Shown here in pieces: positions 22,780 to 35,849 of a DNA stretch of 64,000 nucleotides. The notes beneath the pieces are model-generated. The model worked only from the letters and a program-made list of their open reading frames with translations. It ran no database searches and was not told the DNA's origin. The stretch covers positions 27,885,356 through 27,949,355 of the forward strand of contig NW_004955417.1 in NCBI RefSeq assembly GCF_000276665.1, in the 5' to 3' direction. Origin of the DNA: Chinchilla lanigera (taxonomy: Eukaryota; Chordata; Mammalia; Rodentia; Chinchillidae). How positions within the stretch are numbered: the stretch's first letter is position 1; each line of letters opens with the position of its first letter. Both the position numbers and the translations under genes were made by a program.

Positions 22780-23400
22780 AAGAAACGTTGCGGAATTCAA
22801 GAGATGGAGAAACCTCAGGAGATTCAGGGGATTTATTTGGTTTTAGGTGTACACCTGGCTCAGTAGACTCCTGTCCAAAGTGGCTGAGTGCTGAACAAAG
22901 GAAAAGCTCCAGTTTTATACATATTACTAAGGTGGTTGGTCTAGTGGTGTGTAACATGGGGGTGGACTGAGGGAGAACAAAGGCAGTTTGTCAACCTCTG
23001 ACAGTTTTGTAGCATATCTTGCTGGCCCTGCTCAGGCATAACAGGATGTTATGGGAACAAGAGGTTATGAAATTTTACTTACAGGGGCAAAAGTTACTGC
23101 TTTTATCTGTAGTAGAACAAAAACAGCAGCTGTAGGGCGGGAGAAATTTGGGAAACTTGACTTTTTTCTTTTCAAGTCCTGCTTCGCTATGTTTGTTCTT
23201 ATTTTTGTCTCTGCAGTTCACACTTTGAAGAAGGATTTGAGAGTCCTTTTAAATTTGGGAACCCCTCTGCTCCTTCCTTGTGTGATTTGACCCTCAGTGT
23301 AGCTACTTTTATAACCCTGACTTCTGATTCCTGGCCTCTGGGCCTTAGAAGCCTGAGGCTGTTACTTGCTTTTTGTCTCCTCTGCTGAGAACCAAAAAGG
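22780..23400 (-). mobile_element. 5' LTR of the gammaretrovirus-like element
   Basis: On the minus strand a TATAAAA box (complement of 22913-22919) is followed about 80 nt later by AATAAA (complement of 22832-22837), then a short U5-like stretch ending near 22787. A TTTGGTGA-type sequence follows where a primer-binding site is expected, then leader and the gag region. The U3 outer edge near 23300-23400 is not resolved. No second LTR is seen on the other side, so the element is 3'-truncated. Confidence 0.55.
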
Positions 23401-23940
23401 GAATGTCCTTGGGGAAAAGCTGGTTAAATGCATGCTTTCCTAACGTCAAGGTCATAGCACTGATTTCTCCCCGCATCTGCTTGTTCTTTATATCTTTTAA
23501 CTGTTTTGGTTTTTAATGAAAATGTTTTTCCTGGAGTAATTATTATTCCTTGGAGGAGAATTATTGGATTATATGCTACTCAACCATTCTCAGAAGCAGA
23601 AGTCTTCACTGTTAAGTGAATTTTGTACCGAAATGCAGCATACAGAGTAATCACACACTATCTCTGAAATCGAGAGCAGAATCCCACCAGCCCGCCTCTT
23701 GCAAACCTCAGGTCATCATCCCCACTGAAATATCCCATAAAATCCCATAAAATAGTTTACCTTTTCTTGAAATCTTTATAAATTAAATACTTAAATACAC
23801 ATATAAATTTTATAGAAATAGGATTTCACAATATATTACTGTTTTTCTCATCCAAATAGTTACCTACCTGATCCTACTTAGTTTTTGAGATCAGATGATA
23901 AAGATGTGCATGTCAAGTTTCTTATGTCTGCAGGTAATAA

Positions 23941-24100
23941 TTTTTTTTTTTTTTTTGTCTTTTTGAGACAGGGTCTTGCTATGCAGTTCAGACTGGCCTT
24001 GAGCTCACTTTGTAGCCCAGGCTGGTCTTGAACTCGCAATGATCCTCCTACTTCAGCCTTCCGAGTGCTGGAACTGCAGGCATGTGCCACCACACCCGGC
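23941..24100 (-). mobile_element. B1 SINE, minus orientation
   Basis: T-run, then GAGACAGGGTCTTGCTATGC, the duplicated GGCCTTGAGCTCACTTTGTA segment and the 5' end at CACCACACCCGGC. Flanks CAGGTAATAA (23931-23940) and CAGGCAATAA (24103-24112) form a target-site duplication with one mismatch. Confidence 0.93.
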
Positions 24101-24119
24101 AACAGGCAATAAATTATTC

Positions 24120-27100
24120 TTTAAATCTGGTTGTTTTTCTTGCCAGTATGTTTATGAAATTCATTAACTTTGCTGTGTATAATTATAGTTAATTTATTTT
24201 CATTGCTATACAGTATTGTCTATCAATATGTGTCAACTTTTGAAATCTATAGTTGATTGTTTGCTGGTTTGGCTATTCTTGAGATTGCTGCTATGGATAT
24301 TCTTGTATGTGACTTTTGTTAAGCAAGTATGTCAGTTTTTGTTTGCTGGGCACACATCACATTTTAGATAGATTACAGACCATGCTATCTTTAACTGCAG
24401 TACGCATTTTTAGGCACTTCCCCAATTTATATAAATTAGTACTTTCTATAATATCAAATGAGGATATCATGAGTTTCTTCAGACTTTTGCACATAGTTTG
24501 TAATTTTGTGTTCTTCATTTCGGGTGGGAGTGGAGTCTTAGCTGTTGTGGTTTTCATTTGCATTTCTTTGATAACATTTGTGTGGGTTAACAGCATTGAC
24601 TATAGTCTTTATGCAGTGCATCATCAAATTTATTGGCCATTTTTCTTTTGAGTTTTTTGAATTTTACACAAAATCACTATTGAAATACTGCTGTGTTTTC
24701 TTCTAGTATATTGCTTTACTTTTAGGATTAAATCTACAGTTCACCTGGAATTAATTTCTGGATATAGTATTAGGTATGGGTCAGAATTTGTTCTTACCCT
24801 TATGGCTGCACACTTAATCCAACATATTTGTTTGAAATGCCACATATGTGGCTAAGTTTCTGAACACTTCTGAGATAATTTTTCTAATCTTGTGCCAATA
24901 CCAAACTGCCCAAAATTTTATAGCTTTATAATATATTATGAAACAGTATCTGGTAAGGTCACTTACTCAGCCTTGTTGTTCTTAAGATTATTTATATTCT
25001 TCACCTTTTGTACTTACAAATAAATTGACTATCAAATTGTCATCACCTACAAATATCCTCCTAGGATTTTGATTCAAATTTTATTTGTCAATTTGAAAAG
25101 AATGCTTTTCAGGGACTGGTGAGAATTCCACTCCATGACTCTGGTATATCACTATATATGAGTATATTAGTAGGTCTCAATGTAGAGATTTTGTACCTTT
25201 ATTATGTCTTTACCTAGGAATTTTATTTAAATTGGTCCTGGGATACAGAAATAGAAAATATTACTTGTATAATATAGTTTCAATACATTATTTTGAGTTT
25301 TGATATACAGTATTATCTTCTTTGTGAAAAGTGACACTTACTTTTCTTCGCTTTAAATTGATATACCCTGCTTGCTTTTATTTCTCTTGCTCCTTTGGTT
25401 AGGCCCTATAGTAAAATTTTGTGTAAAAGTAATATTGTTGAGTAGAAATTGGCATCCACATTTATTCTTCAGACTTTTGGAAAAGTTTTATATATTTCCC
25501 CATTGTAATTCATACTTACTGTGTAAAATTTTTATGCTATTCTGAGACATTCACGAAATAATGTTTAACCCATAGATTAGTAAGAACTTTTAATCATGAG
25601 TGGATGTTGAATATTTTTATTATTTTTATCATTTTCTCTTATGGATATAGCCATACGACTTTTTAAATTTTATTAATGTGGTGAATTGCATCACTTTTCA
25701 AATGTTACAATAATCTTGGTTTTGTGAAGTAAACTTTGCTCTCATACGATTCTTTACCTTTATGTCTTATGTCTAGTTTCAGTGTTTTGATATTATCTGT
25801 AGAATTTTTTTGCCTCTATATTCACATATGAGAGAGATTGTTTTATATCTTCTCTTCTTTGTAATAGCCTTGTTAGCTTTTGTTATTATTTGTGTTATAC
25901 AGCCTTAGTTAAAGGAATGTTCCCTGTTTTTCTGTTTGAATTGTTTTGTTTTTCTCTCTTGTAGCATCTTTGTCAGGTTTTGGTATTAATGTTACACTGG
26001 CCTCAAAGAACATTTGGAAGCATTCTGTTAGTTTTTATTATTTGGAAGAATTTATGCTTGACTTGTATTTTTTCTTTTTCACATGTTTAGAAGTATTAGC
26101 CATTGAAGCTATCAATCTTGATAATTTCTTTGTATATAGGTTTTATATTAAAATTTTAATTTTTGAATAGTATTTCTTTTGTATGACCTTGGTTAATTTG
26201 GGTCTTTCCTTGGAGTTTGAAATTTTCACCAAATGTTTTCATTTCATTTGCAAAAAATTATACTTTTGAATCTAGGTAATGTCTATTGGATCTCTACTGA
26301 TGCCCTTTTCCCCTTATTATTGCTATGTTTCTCTCCCTTTCTATTTCCTTTCCCTTGGTCTGACTTGCTAATTGTTTGTCGATTTTATTGGCCTTGAAAA
26401 TCAACTTGGGGTTTTATTTATTTTCTGGTTGTTTTTTTTTTGTTGTTATTTTCTTTTCTATTACTAGGTCTTATTTTGTCCCTTTCTTCTACTTTTGTTT
26501 ATTTCCCCCCATCTTTTTTTTTTTTTTTGGTCTGTTTGAGACAGGGTCTCGCTATGCAGTTCAAGCTGGCCCTGAGCTCACTTTGTAGCCCAGGCTGGTC
26601 TGGAACTCACAATGATCCTCTTGCCTCAGTCTCCTGAGTGCTGGGATTATAGGAGTACGTGTACCACCACGCCTGGCTCTTCCCGCTTCATTCTTGTAGA
26701 AGAAAATGTAGATAAGTTTTAGCATGACACTTTCAGTTATAACCCATGGGTTATTTAGGAGTGTGCTGTTCAATTTACAAACTTTACAGATTTTTTTAAA
26801 ATACTGATGTCTAGCATAACTTCTCTCTTGTCAGAGAATATATCCTGAATAACTTAGAATTTTTAAGTGACTTTTTTTGCTTTATGTACTACATTTACTC
26901 ATTTTGATAAATGTTCTCTAAAAGAACACTTTCTTTGTCCTATCCATATACATATTTTACATATGTCTAGGAAGTCAGGTTTATTCATTTCATTGTGCAA
27001 ATCTCCTGTTCTTGCTAACTTTTTATCTGAATATTTTATCAGTTTTTTAGAGATGTATGTTAAAATCTCCATGTAGATAATGGATATTTCTTATGTTTAG

Positions 27101-27335
27101 ATTTTCATTGTTTGCTTTATCTGCTTTGAAGTTATATTGTCAGATGCATATAAATCTAGAATTATTACATTTTTTTGGAAGATTGATAATTTCATTGTCA
27201 AATATCTCTCAGTACACTAGGAAATTTTGCCTTGAGACCTACTTTGGTTGATTTTACTGTTGCTGCAGCTACTTTTCTGTGCTTAATTTTTTTGCATAAT
27301 ATATTTTTCTGAATCCTTTTACTTTCCACCTGTGT
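24120..27335 (-). mobile_element. old LINE-1, minus orientation (3' UTR to endonuclease)
   Basis: Read on the minus strand, this runs from endonuclease-region sequence (27.3 kb) through the reverse transcriptase to the 3' end at about 24.1 kb. Landmarks on the plus strand: TTTTCATTTGCATTTCTTTG (24.55 kb), TGGTATTAATGTTACACTGG (25.98 kb), and TGGGTTATTTAGGAGTGTGC (26.75 kb). Heavily decayed, with no long frames. A B1 is inserted at 26514. Bases 27091-27215 recur almost unchanged at 29350-29471. Confidence 0.75.
26514..26677 (-). mobile_element. B1 SINE, minus orientation
   Basis: T-run, GAGACAGGGTCTCGCTATGC, the internal duplicated segment (GGCCCTGAGCTCACTTTGTA / CCAGGCTGGTCTGGAACTCA) and a 5' end at ACCACGCCTGGCT. 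Nested in the old L1. Overlapping open frames are SINE artefacts. Confidence 0.92.
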
Positions 27336-29093
27336 TCTTATATTGAAGGTCTTCAATTTATTGATTGTTGGTATTTTTTGTTTCAATTTCATTAATTTCT
27401 GCTCTGATCTTTGTAATTCCTTCCATATATCAGTACTGAATTTGAATTGTTCTTGTTTTTCATCATTAGAGTATTTATTTGATATTCCCTTTTTTTGATG
27501 CTGCAACTCACAACTATAAATTACTGTCTTACTACTGCTTTCATTATGTCCCATAACATTTTCATATATTGCACTTGTATTATTGTTTGATTCTGAATAC
27601 TATTTGATTTGTTCTGTGACTCAGTGATTATCTAAGAGGGTATTTTTGAATCTCCACATTTACATAATTTCTGTAGCTCCTTTTGCTATTGATTTCTAAT
27701 TTCATTGTACTATGATCTGATTATGTGCCTGGGATTATTTTGATTCTTTTGTATGCAGCAAGCTTTATGGCCTCCTATGTGGTCTGTTTTGGAAAAGTTC
27801 TATGTACTGTAGAGAAGAATGTGTATTCCTGTTGTTGGGCTGAACAGTTACCTATCACATCTATTTTTTCAAGGATCTGGTTCAACTCTAATTTTTTTTG
27901 GTGACTTTTTGTCTAGTTGATCTACTCGTGAAAGTGGAAGTTGAGGTCTTCCCTGTCATTGTGGTGAAGCTGAGGTCTTACCCTATCATTATCTGATCTT
28001 TCATCCCCAGTAGTATTGGTTTTATGAAGTTGGTTTCCCCCTATTAGGTCGATATATATTTAAAATTATCGTCTTGTTGAATTGTTCCCTTTACCAGGAT
28101 GTAGTGACCTTCTTTATCTCTTCTGATCAGTTTAGGCTTGAAGTTCATTTTGTCTGAAGATAGAATAACGACTACTGGTTGCCTTCGGGTTCCTGTTGCA
28201 TGGAATATTGTTTAAGCACCGTTCCTTTTTATTTCTGTGAGCTTCTTTAAAAATTAAGTGTGTTTCTTTTATGCATCATATCTTGGGGGTTTGAATTTTG
28301 ATCCATTCTGATGCTGTCTCTTGACTGGGCAGTTGAGGCCATTTACATTGATGATTATTACTGAAAAGTATCAACAGATCCCTAACATTGTGGTTTTTGT
28401 CCCTGTTGTTGATGCCTCGTTTTTTGCCTTTTGCTTGGCTGCTCATCCTGGTTGATACATTCATTCCAGTAAGCCTTCGCACATGGATTTCATTGTCTTT
28501 GTTTAGGATATCCTTGAGTAGTTTTTGTAGTGCTGCCTTGGCAGCATGACTTTCTCAAGATGCTCTTTGTTGTGGAGGGACCTAATTTCTCCAGTTTTGA
28601 AGGTAGCTGTACAGAATATATTAGTATGGGTTGAAGGTTGTTTCCTTTAAAGCTTGAAGAATTTCTCTTCAAGCTCTCCTGACCTTTAAGTTTTGTGTTG
28701 AGAAATCTGAATTAATTTTAATAGCTATACCTTAATAAGTATTTTGTTGTTTTCCTCTAACAACATGTGAGATTCTGTCTTTGTGCTTGAATTCTGGGAT
28801 TTTCAAATAAAGTATCAAGCAAAGTTTTTCTTCTGATCATGGCTGTTGGATACTTTGTGCTTCTTTTGCTTGTATGTTGGATTCTTTCCCCATATTTGGA
28901 AAATTTTCTGTTATGATTTCTGTCAACAAATTTTTAAGTACCATTTGTGCTGTATTCTGATTTTTCTGTAATTCCTGTTATTCTTAGGTTAGTCTTCTTT
29001 GCATCATCTAGCAGCTGTTGCATCCATGTCCCATGATTTCTTGTTTTTGAGGTCTCTCTGAGTGTTTGCCTGCATCAGCCCCATCTTCTAGTT

Positions 29094-29203
29094 TTTTTGT
29101 TTTGTTTTGTTTTGTTTTTGTTTTTTTTCCGGTACCGGGAACCGAACTCACGACCTTGCGCTTGATAGGCAGGCGCTTTGCCGCTGAGCTAAATCCCCAG
29201 CCC
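29094..29203 (-). mobile_element. ID SINE, minus orientation, 15-bp TSD
   Basis: A TTTTG-rich tail and near-consensus ID reverse complement (CCGGTACCGGGAACCGAACT to CTAAATCCCCAGC). A perfect duplication CCCCATCTTCTAGTT lies at 29079-29093 and 29204-29218. Confidence 0.95.
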
Positions 29204-29349
29204 CCCCATCTTCTAGTTCTGACACTGTTTTCTTACTGGTCACTTCTACTTCCAATAGAATTTTTTGTCTCTTGGATTTCTCTTCGGTACCTTTTCACAC
29301 ACTGTAATTCTTTGCTGAACTGGTCATTCATGTTTTGTATTGTGTTGGT

Positions 29350-29471
29350 TTATGTTTAGATTTTCATTGTTTGCTTTATCTGCTTTGAAGTTATATTGTC
29401 AGATGCATATAAATCTAGAATTATATTTTTTTGGAAGATTGATAATTTCATTGTCAAATATCTCTCAGTAC
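29350..29471. repeat. 122-bp near-identical copy of 27091-27215
   Basis: Begins TTATGTTTAGATTTTCATTG and ends AATATCTCTCAGTAC in both places. By eye the only difference is a 3-nt deletion in this copy near AATTATA. The 27.1-kb copy fits its L1 context; this one interrupts L1 5'-region text, so the direction of copying was probably 27.1 to 29.35 kb. Confidence 0.92.
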
Positions 29472-30870
29472 TCAGCTAGCTTTTCATTTGTGCCCTTCTT
29501 CAGGTTTGCTGATCATTTTGTTAAGTCTATTATTTGTTTAGTTACATCATCTTTGTGCTTAGGAAACACCTTATTGTTTTTTTTTTTTTTTATCATTTCC
29601 TACATTCAGCTGTTTTTTTTTTCCTTCTCCGTCAGTGCACACCGGATCAGATCTGGGGAAGTTAAGAGTCTCTGGGGAGGTTTTGAGGACATGTTGCTGC
29701 CTTGTTTTCTCGTGCTCCTTTTTGTTGTTGTTTTGTGCTGAGTCCTGGGAATCTGGAATAGAGTAGCAATAGAATAGCAATAGAGTGGAAACTATTGCTA
29801 TTGTGGCGGTCTTTTCAGATACAGACTGCTTCCCGGGGGGGGTGTGATCTTGGCTTCGACTGCTTTTTGGTATTTATCTCCCTCTTTGACTTGCCCAGTG
29901 AGATCAGGCCTGGTCCCTGTTGCCGGGAGAGGGAGCCTGCAGGGCGGCAGAGGAGGCCTGGGAAATAGACTTTGTGCTTCTCACCCTCCCTACTGGGAAA
30001 GGAACACAGCAAAGGGCTGTTTCCAGGCCAGGCCGCCAGAGAGACTGAGAGCCAACAAGAGAGCCTGAGAATGCACCTGCCGGCCTCGGGCAAGTGGGAA
30101 CAAGGACGTGAACTACGAGTCTGGCCAGGGCAAAGGCTCTTGCTCACTCTGCCCCAAACACTGGCAGAGCTCGGCCCAAGGGATCCTGGTTACTACACTG
30201 CCACCATCAGCTGCCCTCAGAGGGGCCCTCACCATCCGCCCTGGGGCTTCTTGACCTCGCGGGCCCCAGGGCCCCACTGAGTTTGCAGCCTGAGAGTGCT
30301 CTGCAGAAGGAGTACGGAAATCCTGTTGGTGGACAGCCCGAGTGCAGGGGGGCACTTTGGCGACAGGGGAATGTTTCTCAGAAGCCTTGTGGACGGAATA
30401 CAGGAGATGCCACGGGGTTTGGTACACAGGGTTGAGAGCAGAAATTCAAAGGGCCCATGTAGAAATCAGCGGAAAGCGGGGTGCTGAGCCCACTGCACTG
30501 CACCCCGCCCTCTGAGATTTAACTGACAGGTCTGATCTTAGGACAGAGGCAGAGGTGTCCGATTATCCTTGGCCAGGGTGCAGCTCGGAGTGGAAGACAA
30601 CTCAGTGACCCACGTGAGTGCCTGGTCTCCCGCTCACAGGCCGCCGAACACATCATAGGGGACCAGGCTGGAGACCAGCAGGAGATGGCTGGAGACAGGT
30701 AGGGTGAGAAGACGCACCTTGAGGTCACAGTGAAGCTCCAAAGGGGAACCAGACCCAGAAATCCATCCAGACCCCTCTAATGGTCAAGGCTTCCCTGCTT
30801 GTGAACAGGGGGGGACAAGCACACTGGCTGAACTTGGAGTACAATGTGAGCCGGACTGCGCGGACGCTTC

Positions 30871-32450
30871 AGTTTTGTGTTTCAGCAACTGTATGAGGCT
30901 TTTAGTTTTGTTTTTGTTGTTTGTTTTCTCCCTTCCCTCTTTATATCTTCACTTCCTTTTTATTCTTTATCTTCTTTTCTTTCTGCCTTTCCTTCAACAT
31001 ATATATGGCAGTTTCTGTATATGTGCAGAGGAGAACAAGCGTTAACAGTGTCTTCTCTTAAATGGTACCTTTCCTGGCCAGGTCAGGCTAACCCCACCGA
31101 AGGTGTGTATGGACAACCCGAACACAAACCATCAGCTTAGTTTTGGGTTCTGACCGTCTCACATCTTCCGTCCCTCTCCAGTTCCACCTCCCGCCTCCTG
31201 CATACCTTCTTCCACTCCTGCAAACATTCAAACCTCCTGTCCGCCAGCCCTCTCTGAAGATATAAAAACCAGTAACAGCAGAGCCGGACCTCTCCTCATT
31301 CATTCATTATTGTTTCCTCTTCCTTTTTCCTTCCCCCACCCACCACATCCCAGTCCACCTATAGTCATACATTACACACCACATGGGTCATGGGTAAAAA
31401 GTTGACATTGTCAAGACAAGTTCTGATGTAATGAGTGATGGACGGTTGGATCTACTATGAGAGGGGATGGGGTCCAGGGACTGTCCATCTCCTCCATCAG
31501 GTGGACTTCCCTTTCCTGGCTTGCTTTGCCGCCCCGTTTCCACGTACCCATGTCTTCCGGAGCTCATCTTCAGAGCCTGTCCCATACAGGCTTCCCCCAT
31601 TACCCACGGTGGAAAGTCCAAGGGGAGCATTTTAAGGGGGAGTAATGGCAATGTGTCTTTTACTGTAACAATTTGTAAATATTTAAACATTCACTATACT
31701 TTTTGTTCAAACCTTGTAGTTCTATGAAAACATTATGAAACTACAATATTCAGATTAATCAAAATGTATGAAGGGCATGCATTATACTTTTTATCTTGGT
31801 ATTTTTGTCAAAAATATATCTCAAATCACTGGGGGTCTATCAGAGACCCTTACAGTGGGTTCCAGTGTCCTGCAAGTGTTACAGTGCATGGCAGGAAGAA
31901 AGAACAAGAGACAGAATAGCGGGGCAGCAGGGGTCTGGGAGGACCAGCTGTTCATGGAGAACTAAAGGCCGTGAGGCAGCGAGAACCTTGAGGTTCAGAC
32001 AGTGAGGAAAGTGGTGAGGGGATTGGGTCTGGACGTGCTAGACAAATGGCTAGGGGGGCAAGGCCCGTAACAGACGGACCGAAGCATTCCTGCGTAAGCG
32101 ACAGGAGCAGCCAGATGCAGGTTATGGCTGATGAGTAACCTGCCTTGTAGCCAGTTCTGGGAAGGCATTCTCCTCTGGAGTCATGCCGGCCTCTGCGGAG
32201 ACGGAATCTCACATCTTAGCCCCATGGTATCACAGCTCGTCTGTCTGAGCTCAACCGTGACAAACAGCGCTGGTCTGCCCTCAGCTGCCTGCTTTCATGA
32301 AGACACCTGCAGAGCCTCAGCAGACTCGCTAGTAAGCTGAACGCCAGCGTAGGGAAGTCACCTCTGCACAGCCTGCACCGAGCACGGCGCACTCGGGGCT
32401 GGGGTGGGTGCCGCGGTGTCCTCCACACGGGCTTACGATTAATTTTACTA
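30871..32450. other. unclassified GC-richer intronic stretch
   Basis: Pyrimidine-rich text (30.9-31.4 kb) with TATAAAAA at 31261-31268, and a GC-richer part at about 31.95-32.43 kb with several CpGs. It may include an LTR or the outer end of the adjacent L1; I cannot assign it. Short open frames on both strands show no domain. Confidence 0.35.
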
Positions 32451-34071
32451 AAAACGCTGTTTTTGTGAAATACTGTTTCAAAAATGGAATTACATGTTCC
32501 ATAGTTACCGATAAATAACAGAATGACATAAAGTAGAAATAACACAACAGGAACATTTACTACATATACATCCATTCTAAAATACAGGTTTTTGACATAT
32601 TACATTAGCATGTACTATGAGTATGTGGACAAATCAGGATGAAAGCAAATTCATTGTCCTGTATTTAAATAAAAAAGACATTAAACATGACACAAATGTA
32701 TCTGCAAAGAATTTTAAACTACTGAAATGTAGAAATAAATGTTTTTGAAGGAAGATTGTTTCTGTACATAAAAGTATTTTAATATACAGATTTAAAGGGA
32801 TGCTCAGTGTTTAAAGGAAATAATTTGCTATACATCATTGATACTACAATTTAAAATTACATGCACTATGGCTATTAGGTCTGTTTTAAAATAACATTTT
32901 TTATCCACTTGCAACACACTTCTACAACACTTTTTTCCCTAACTTTTTGGCTGCAATTTTATGATCCACTCTTCATACAATAATTTGTGTCAGTCCTCAT
33001 ATGTCTTTTGGCCTTTCATATTATTCAAATGATTTTCATATTTTTTCTTACATAAGATGATTATTATAAATTTTTCTCTTTTCATTTTCTTTACTTTGTG
33101 GTTGATAAGAGTCTTCATTATTTTGCAGAGTTTTTTATTTTATAATATAAAAGATTTGACACTTTGAAGCATCACAGTCTTTTATATTTCAGCTTATGTT
33201 TGTGTCTTCTGCTGAGACCATCACATCTCACTGTCGTGTAATACTCAGCAGGGTCGGTAGTGCTCACGTGCTGGGGTAATAATTCCTATGTAACCAGTTA
33301 CATATGTCTCTTCTCTTGCTTTCAGTGAGATTACATTTGTGGGGTTAAATTGGTCGCATTGGTGTATTTATGCCGTGGAAATTATTATTTTAAGTTGAAG
33401 TTTTATTTTTTGCAGAAACAGTTCATGGAACTTTATCAAGGCAGTAGTGCTTTAGACACCAAAATTAATTTCAGATTTAACAAAATGTAGATATAAAATT
33501 TAAAACATTAAAGGGCTAGGAAAACATAAATGAGTTAATCAACATCTATATAAAGAAATTCAGAGAAAATAATGGGTAGACTTTCAAATATTTAGATCAA
33601 TATATAAAATATATGTCACATGAAAATTAAATAAGTTTGAAACCTGATACTTGTAGTAATATTGTTTGACCAAACCCGATCACTTTAATTTGTGCTGCTT
33701 TTGTGTTATTGTCATTGTAATCCTAACTTAATCTAGTTTATTTAGTTTATTCCTAGTTATCAAGAATATGTCCTTGTTAAATACTATAGTTCTTACAAAA
33801 TTATTTAAATCTATTTTTTTCTGCTTTGGTTTCTGCAGTTCCATACTTCTGTACTTAAGAAGTCCTCTTTCATATGTACACACTGATGTATGCCCATTGT
33901 ACATCCCCCAGTGGCAGCTGTTCTGTTTTTCCCCCTCTCAGGACTCTGTTTAACCTCCGTACTGTGCGGCTCACTAATGGAACAGATCAGTCTTGTAAGA
34001 CTGTGCCAGCAGCACCACTTTACCATTTGAAACATTAAGCCCAGAGTTATATCATCAAGAATGTAAGGCTT

Positions 34072-34152
34072 GGGCCAGGGATGCAGCTCAGTGTCATGGC
34101 ACCTGCCTGGCAAACGCAAGGTCCTGAGTTTGATTCCCAGAACACAAAAAAA
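34072..34152 (+). mobile_element. ID SINE
   Basis: GGGCCAGGGATGCAGCTCAG to GAGTTTGATTCCCAGAACAC plus an A-run. Flanks ATGTAAGGCTT (34061-34071) and ATGCAGGGCTT (34153-34163) are probably a duplication with two changes. Confidence 0.88.
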
Positions 34153-35849
34153 ATGCAGGGCTTATAACTGAATACTAGAAAATAAGGTTCTTTAATAACC
34201 TGTGAATATATTTTATCTTCTTAGGATTTATTATCATTTTACTAATAACTGACATATGTCAGCATAAACATTTGTGATTGTCCAGGTTTTATGGCATCTT
34301 CTCACTACTGGGTATTTTTGTGGCATACTGACTCAAATACGGTCTCACATTTCTGTTGTATTCAGATGTTCACTTATTCTTCCTTCAGTATTTAATATTT
34401 TGTAATTTTATAAAACTTGTCATTTATACATAGGAAGAACCAATTATATCCTGTTGACTTGTGATGAATTCTACATTTTTTATCAATTTAAAATGTCAAA
34501 ATAACTGTTCCCATATAAATTTTGAAAGTTTGCTTCTTCCTAAAAGGAAATCAGTTTTTAAATAGGCTTTTTCTGGAAATCAGGAATTTCAAAATGAAGA
34601 GTATTTTCTAAGAGTCTTTCAATTTAAATTTAACAGTTGCTTATTACATGGTAAATTTCTATTATCTCTTTCCTTTCAGGTTATATTAAATAACCTTGTA
34701 TTACAAGATAGAATTGATAATCATTAATGCATGGGTAGTTTTTTAATAATTAAAATATCTTCTAAATGAAGTCTCTTTTCTTACTAATTTCTGCCCTTTT
34801 AGCATATAGGTCTTACATTTCATCAGTGTTTCTTTAAATTTATAATTTGAGTTTTTTAATAATTCAAATGTGATATAATTCCCACCCTGTTTGATTCTGA
34901 ATTAGCATGGACTTTTGCGCATTAAAAATAAAACTGCTACACTATATTGTCTGTACTCTAAGGTGGAGATTAGATTTCCACAACCTTATTACATGTAAAG
35001 ATATTAAAATGTATTTTTGATATTACTTTAACATTTTTTTCAGGTAAATCCTTATGTTCCTATAATTCAGGTAAATTTCAGCATGCGCAGTGTTCAGTGC
35101 ATGCATTCATATGCATAGTTTCATTGGTTTCGTTGTTTCGTGCTTGTTTGGCTAGTGTGCATATTCTAAATTCCTAACCACTGTGTGGATAGCTTCCTTT
35201 TTCTGCTTATAGAATTTTTCCAGTATCTTCATGTTTATATCTTTATTATTTTGGTATTAAAAACTATTTGTCAACATATAGTGATTTATGATTTCAATAT
35301 GTCTAATACTGTCTCCTTTAGTATAGTGTTATTTTTCAGGGAAGTATGTTTTAATATATACTGTGCTATATATACTGTTTCAGAAAATTTAAATTTAAAT
35401 GGATATAGTGTTTAGTTGGAGCGAGTGCGGGTGTTAAAATCCTAAACACATTGGATTAAAATATAATTAAAACTACAATGTTTGCTATAGTTTCCATCAT
35501 GTTGGCAATTTTGCCATATATTCTAAGGAAAACTGAACAGCTATAGTTTTTTTACTTCAGTTCATCATGGTTTGAATTTCACATATGCAAAGAGTATATG
35601 GCAAGTTACTATAAACTGACATTAAATTGTTTAACTGGTCAGTGGACTTAACTTTGTCTTGATAATTTTAATTGGAAGCTATGTTCAATATGTTTAGTAG
35701 AACAAGCTTGTATACTTTTTAAAAATGGACTTAGAAAGAGTAGGAAGTTCACATACAAAGCCTCTGGAATGACAAAGTAAAATTTAATCTACTAAGGAAG
35801 ACTATTATTCACAACTAAGGTGCATTTACTTTACCACCTCAAACAATAA

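Larger units (their letters stand above)
27336..30870 (-). mobile_element. second old LINE-1 piece, minus orientation (5' part)
   Basis: At about 27336 the sequence jumps back to an L1 region already covered by the preceding copy. The minus strand holds the endonuclease domain C-terminus (EYTFFSTVHRTF near 27.8 kb, and an SDHSTMKLEIN segment near 27.7 kb, the SDH motif of L1 endonuclease). The N-terminal part lies near 28.1-28.3 kb, ORF1-region text to about 29.7 kb, and a GC-rich 5'-UTR-like block from 29.8 to 30.87 kb. Its 3' half (reverse transcriptase, 3' UTR) is missing, which is unusual for L1. An ID and a 122-bp copied block interrupt it. The outer edge near 30.87 kb is uncertain. Confidence 0.65.
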
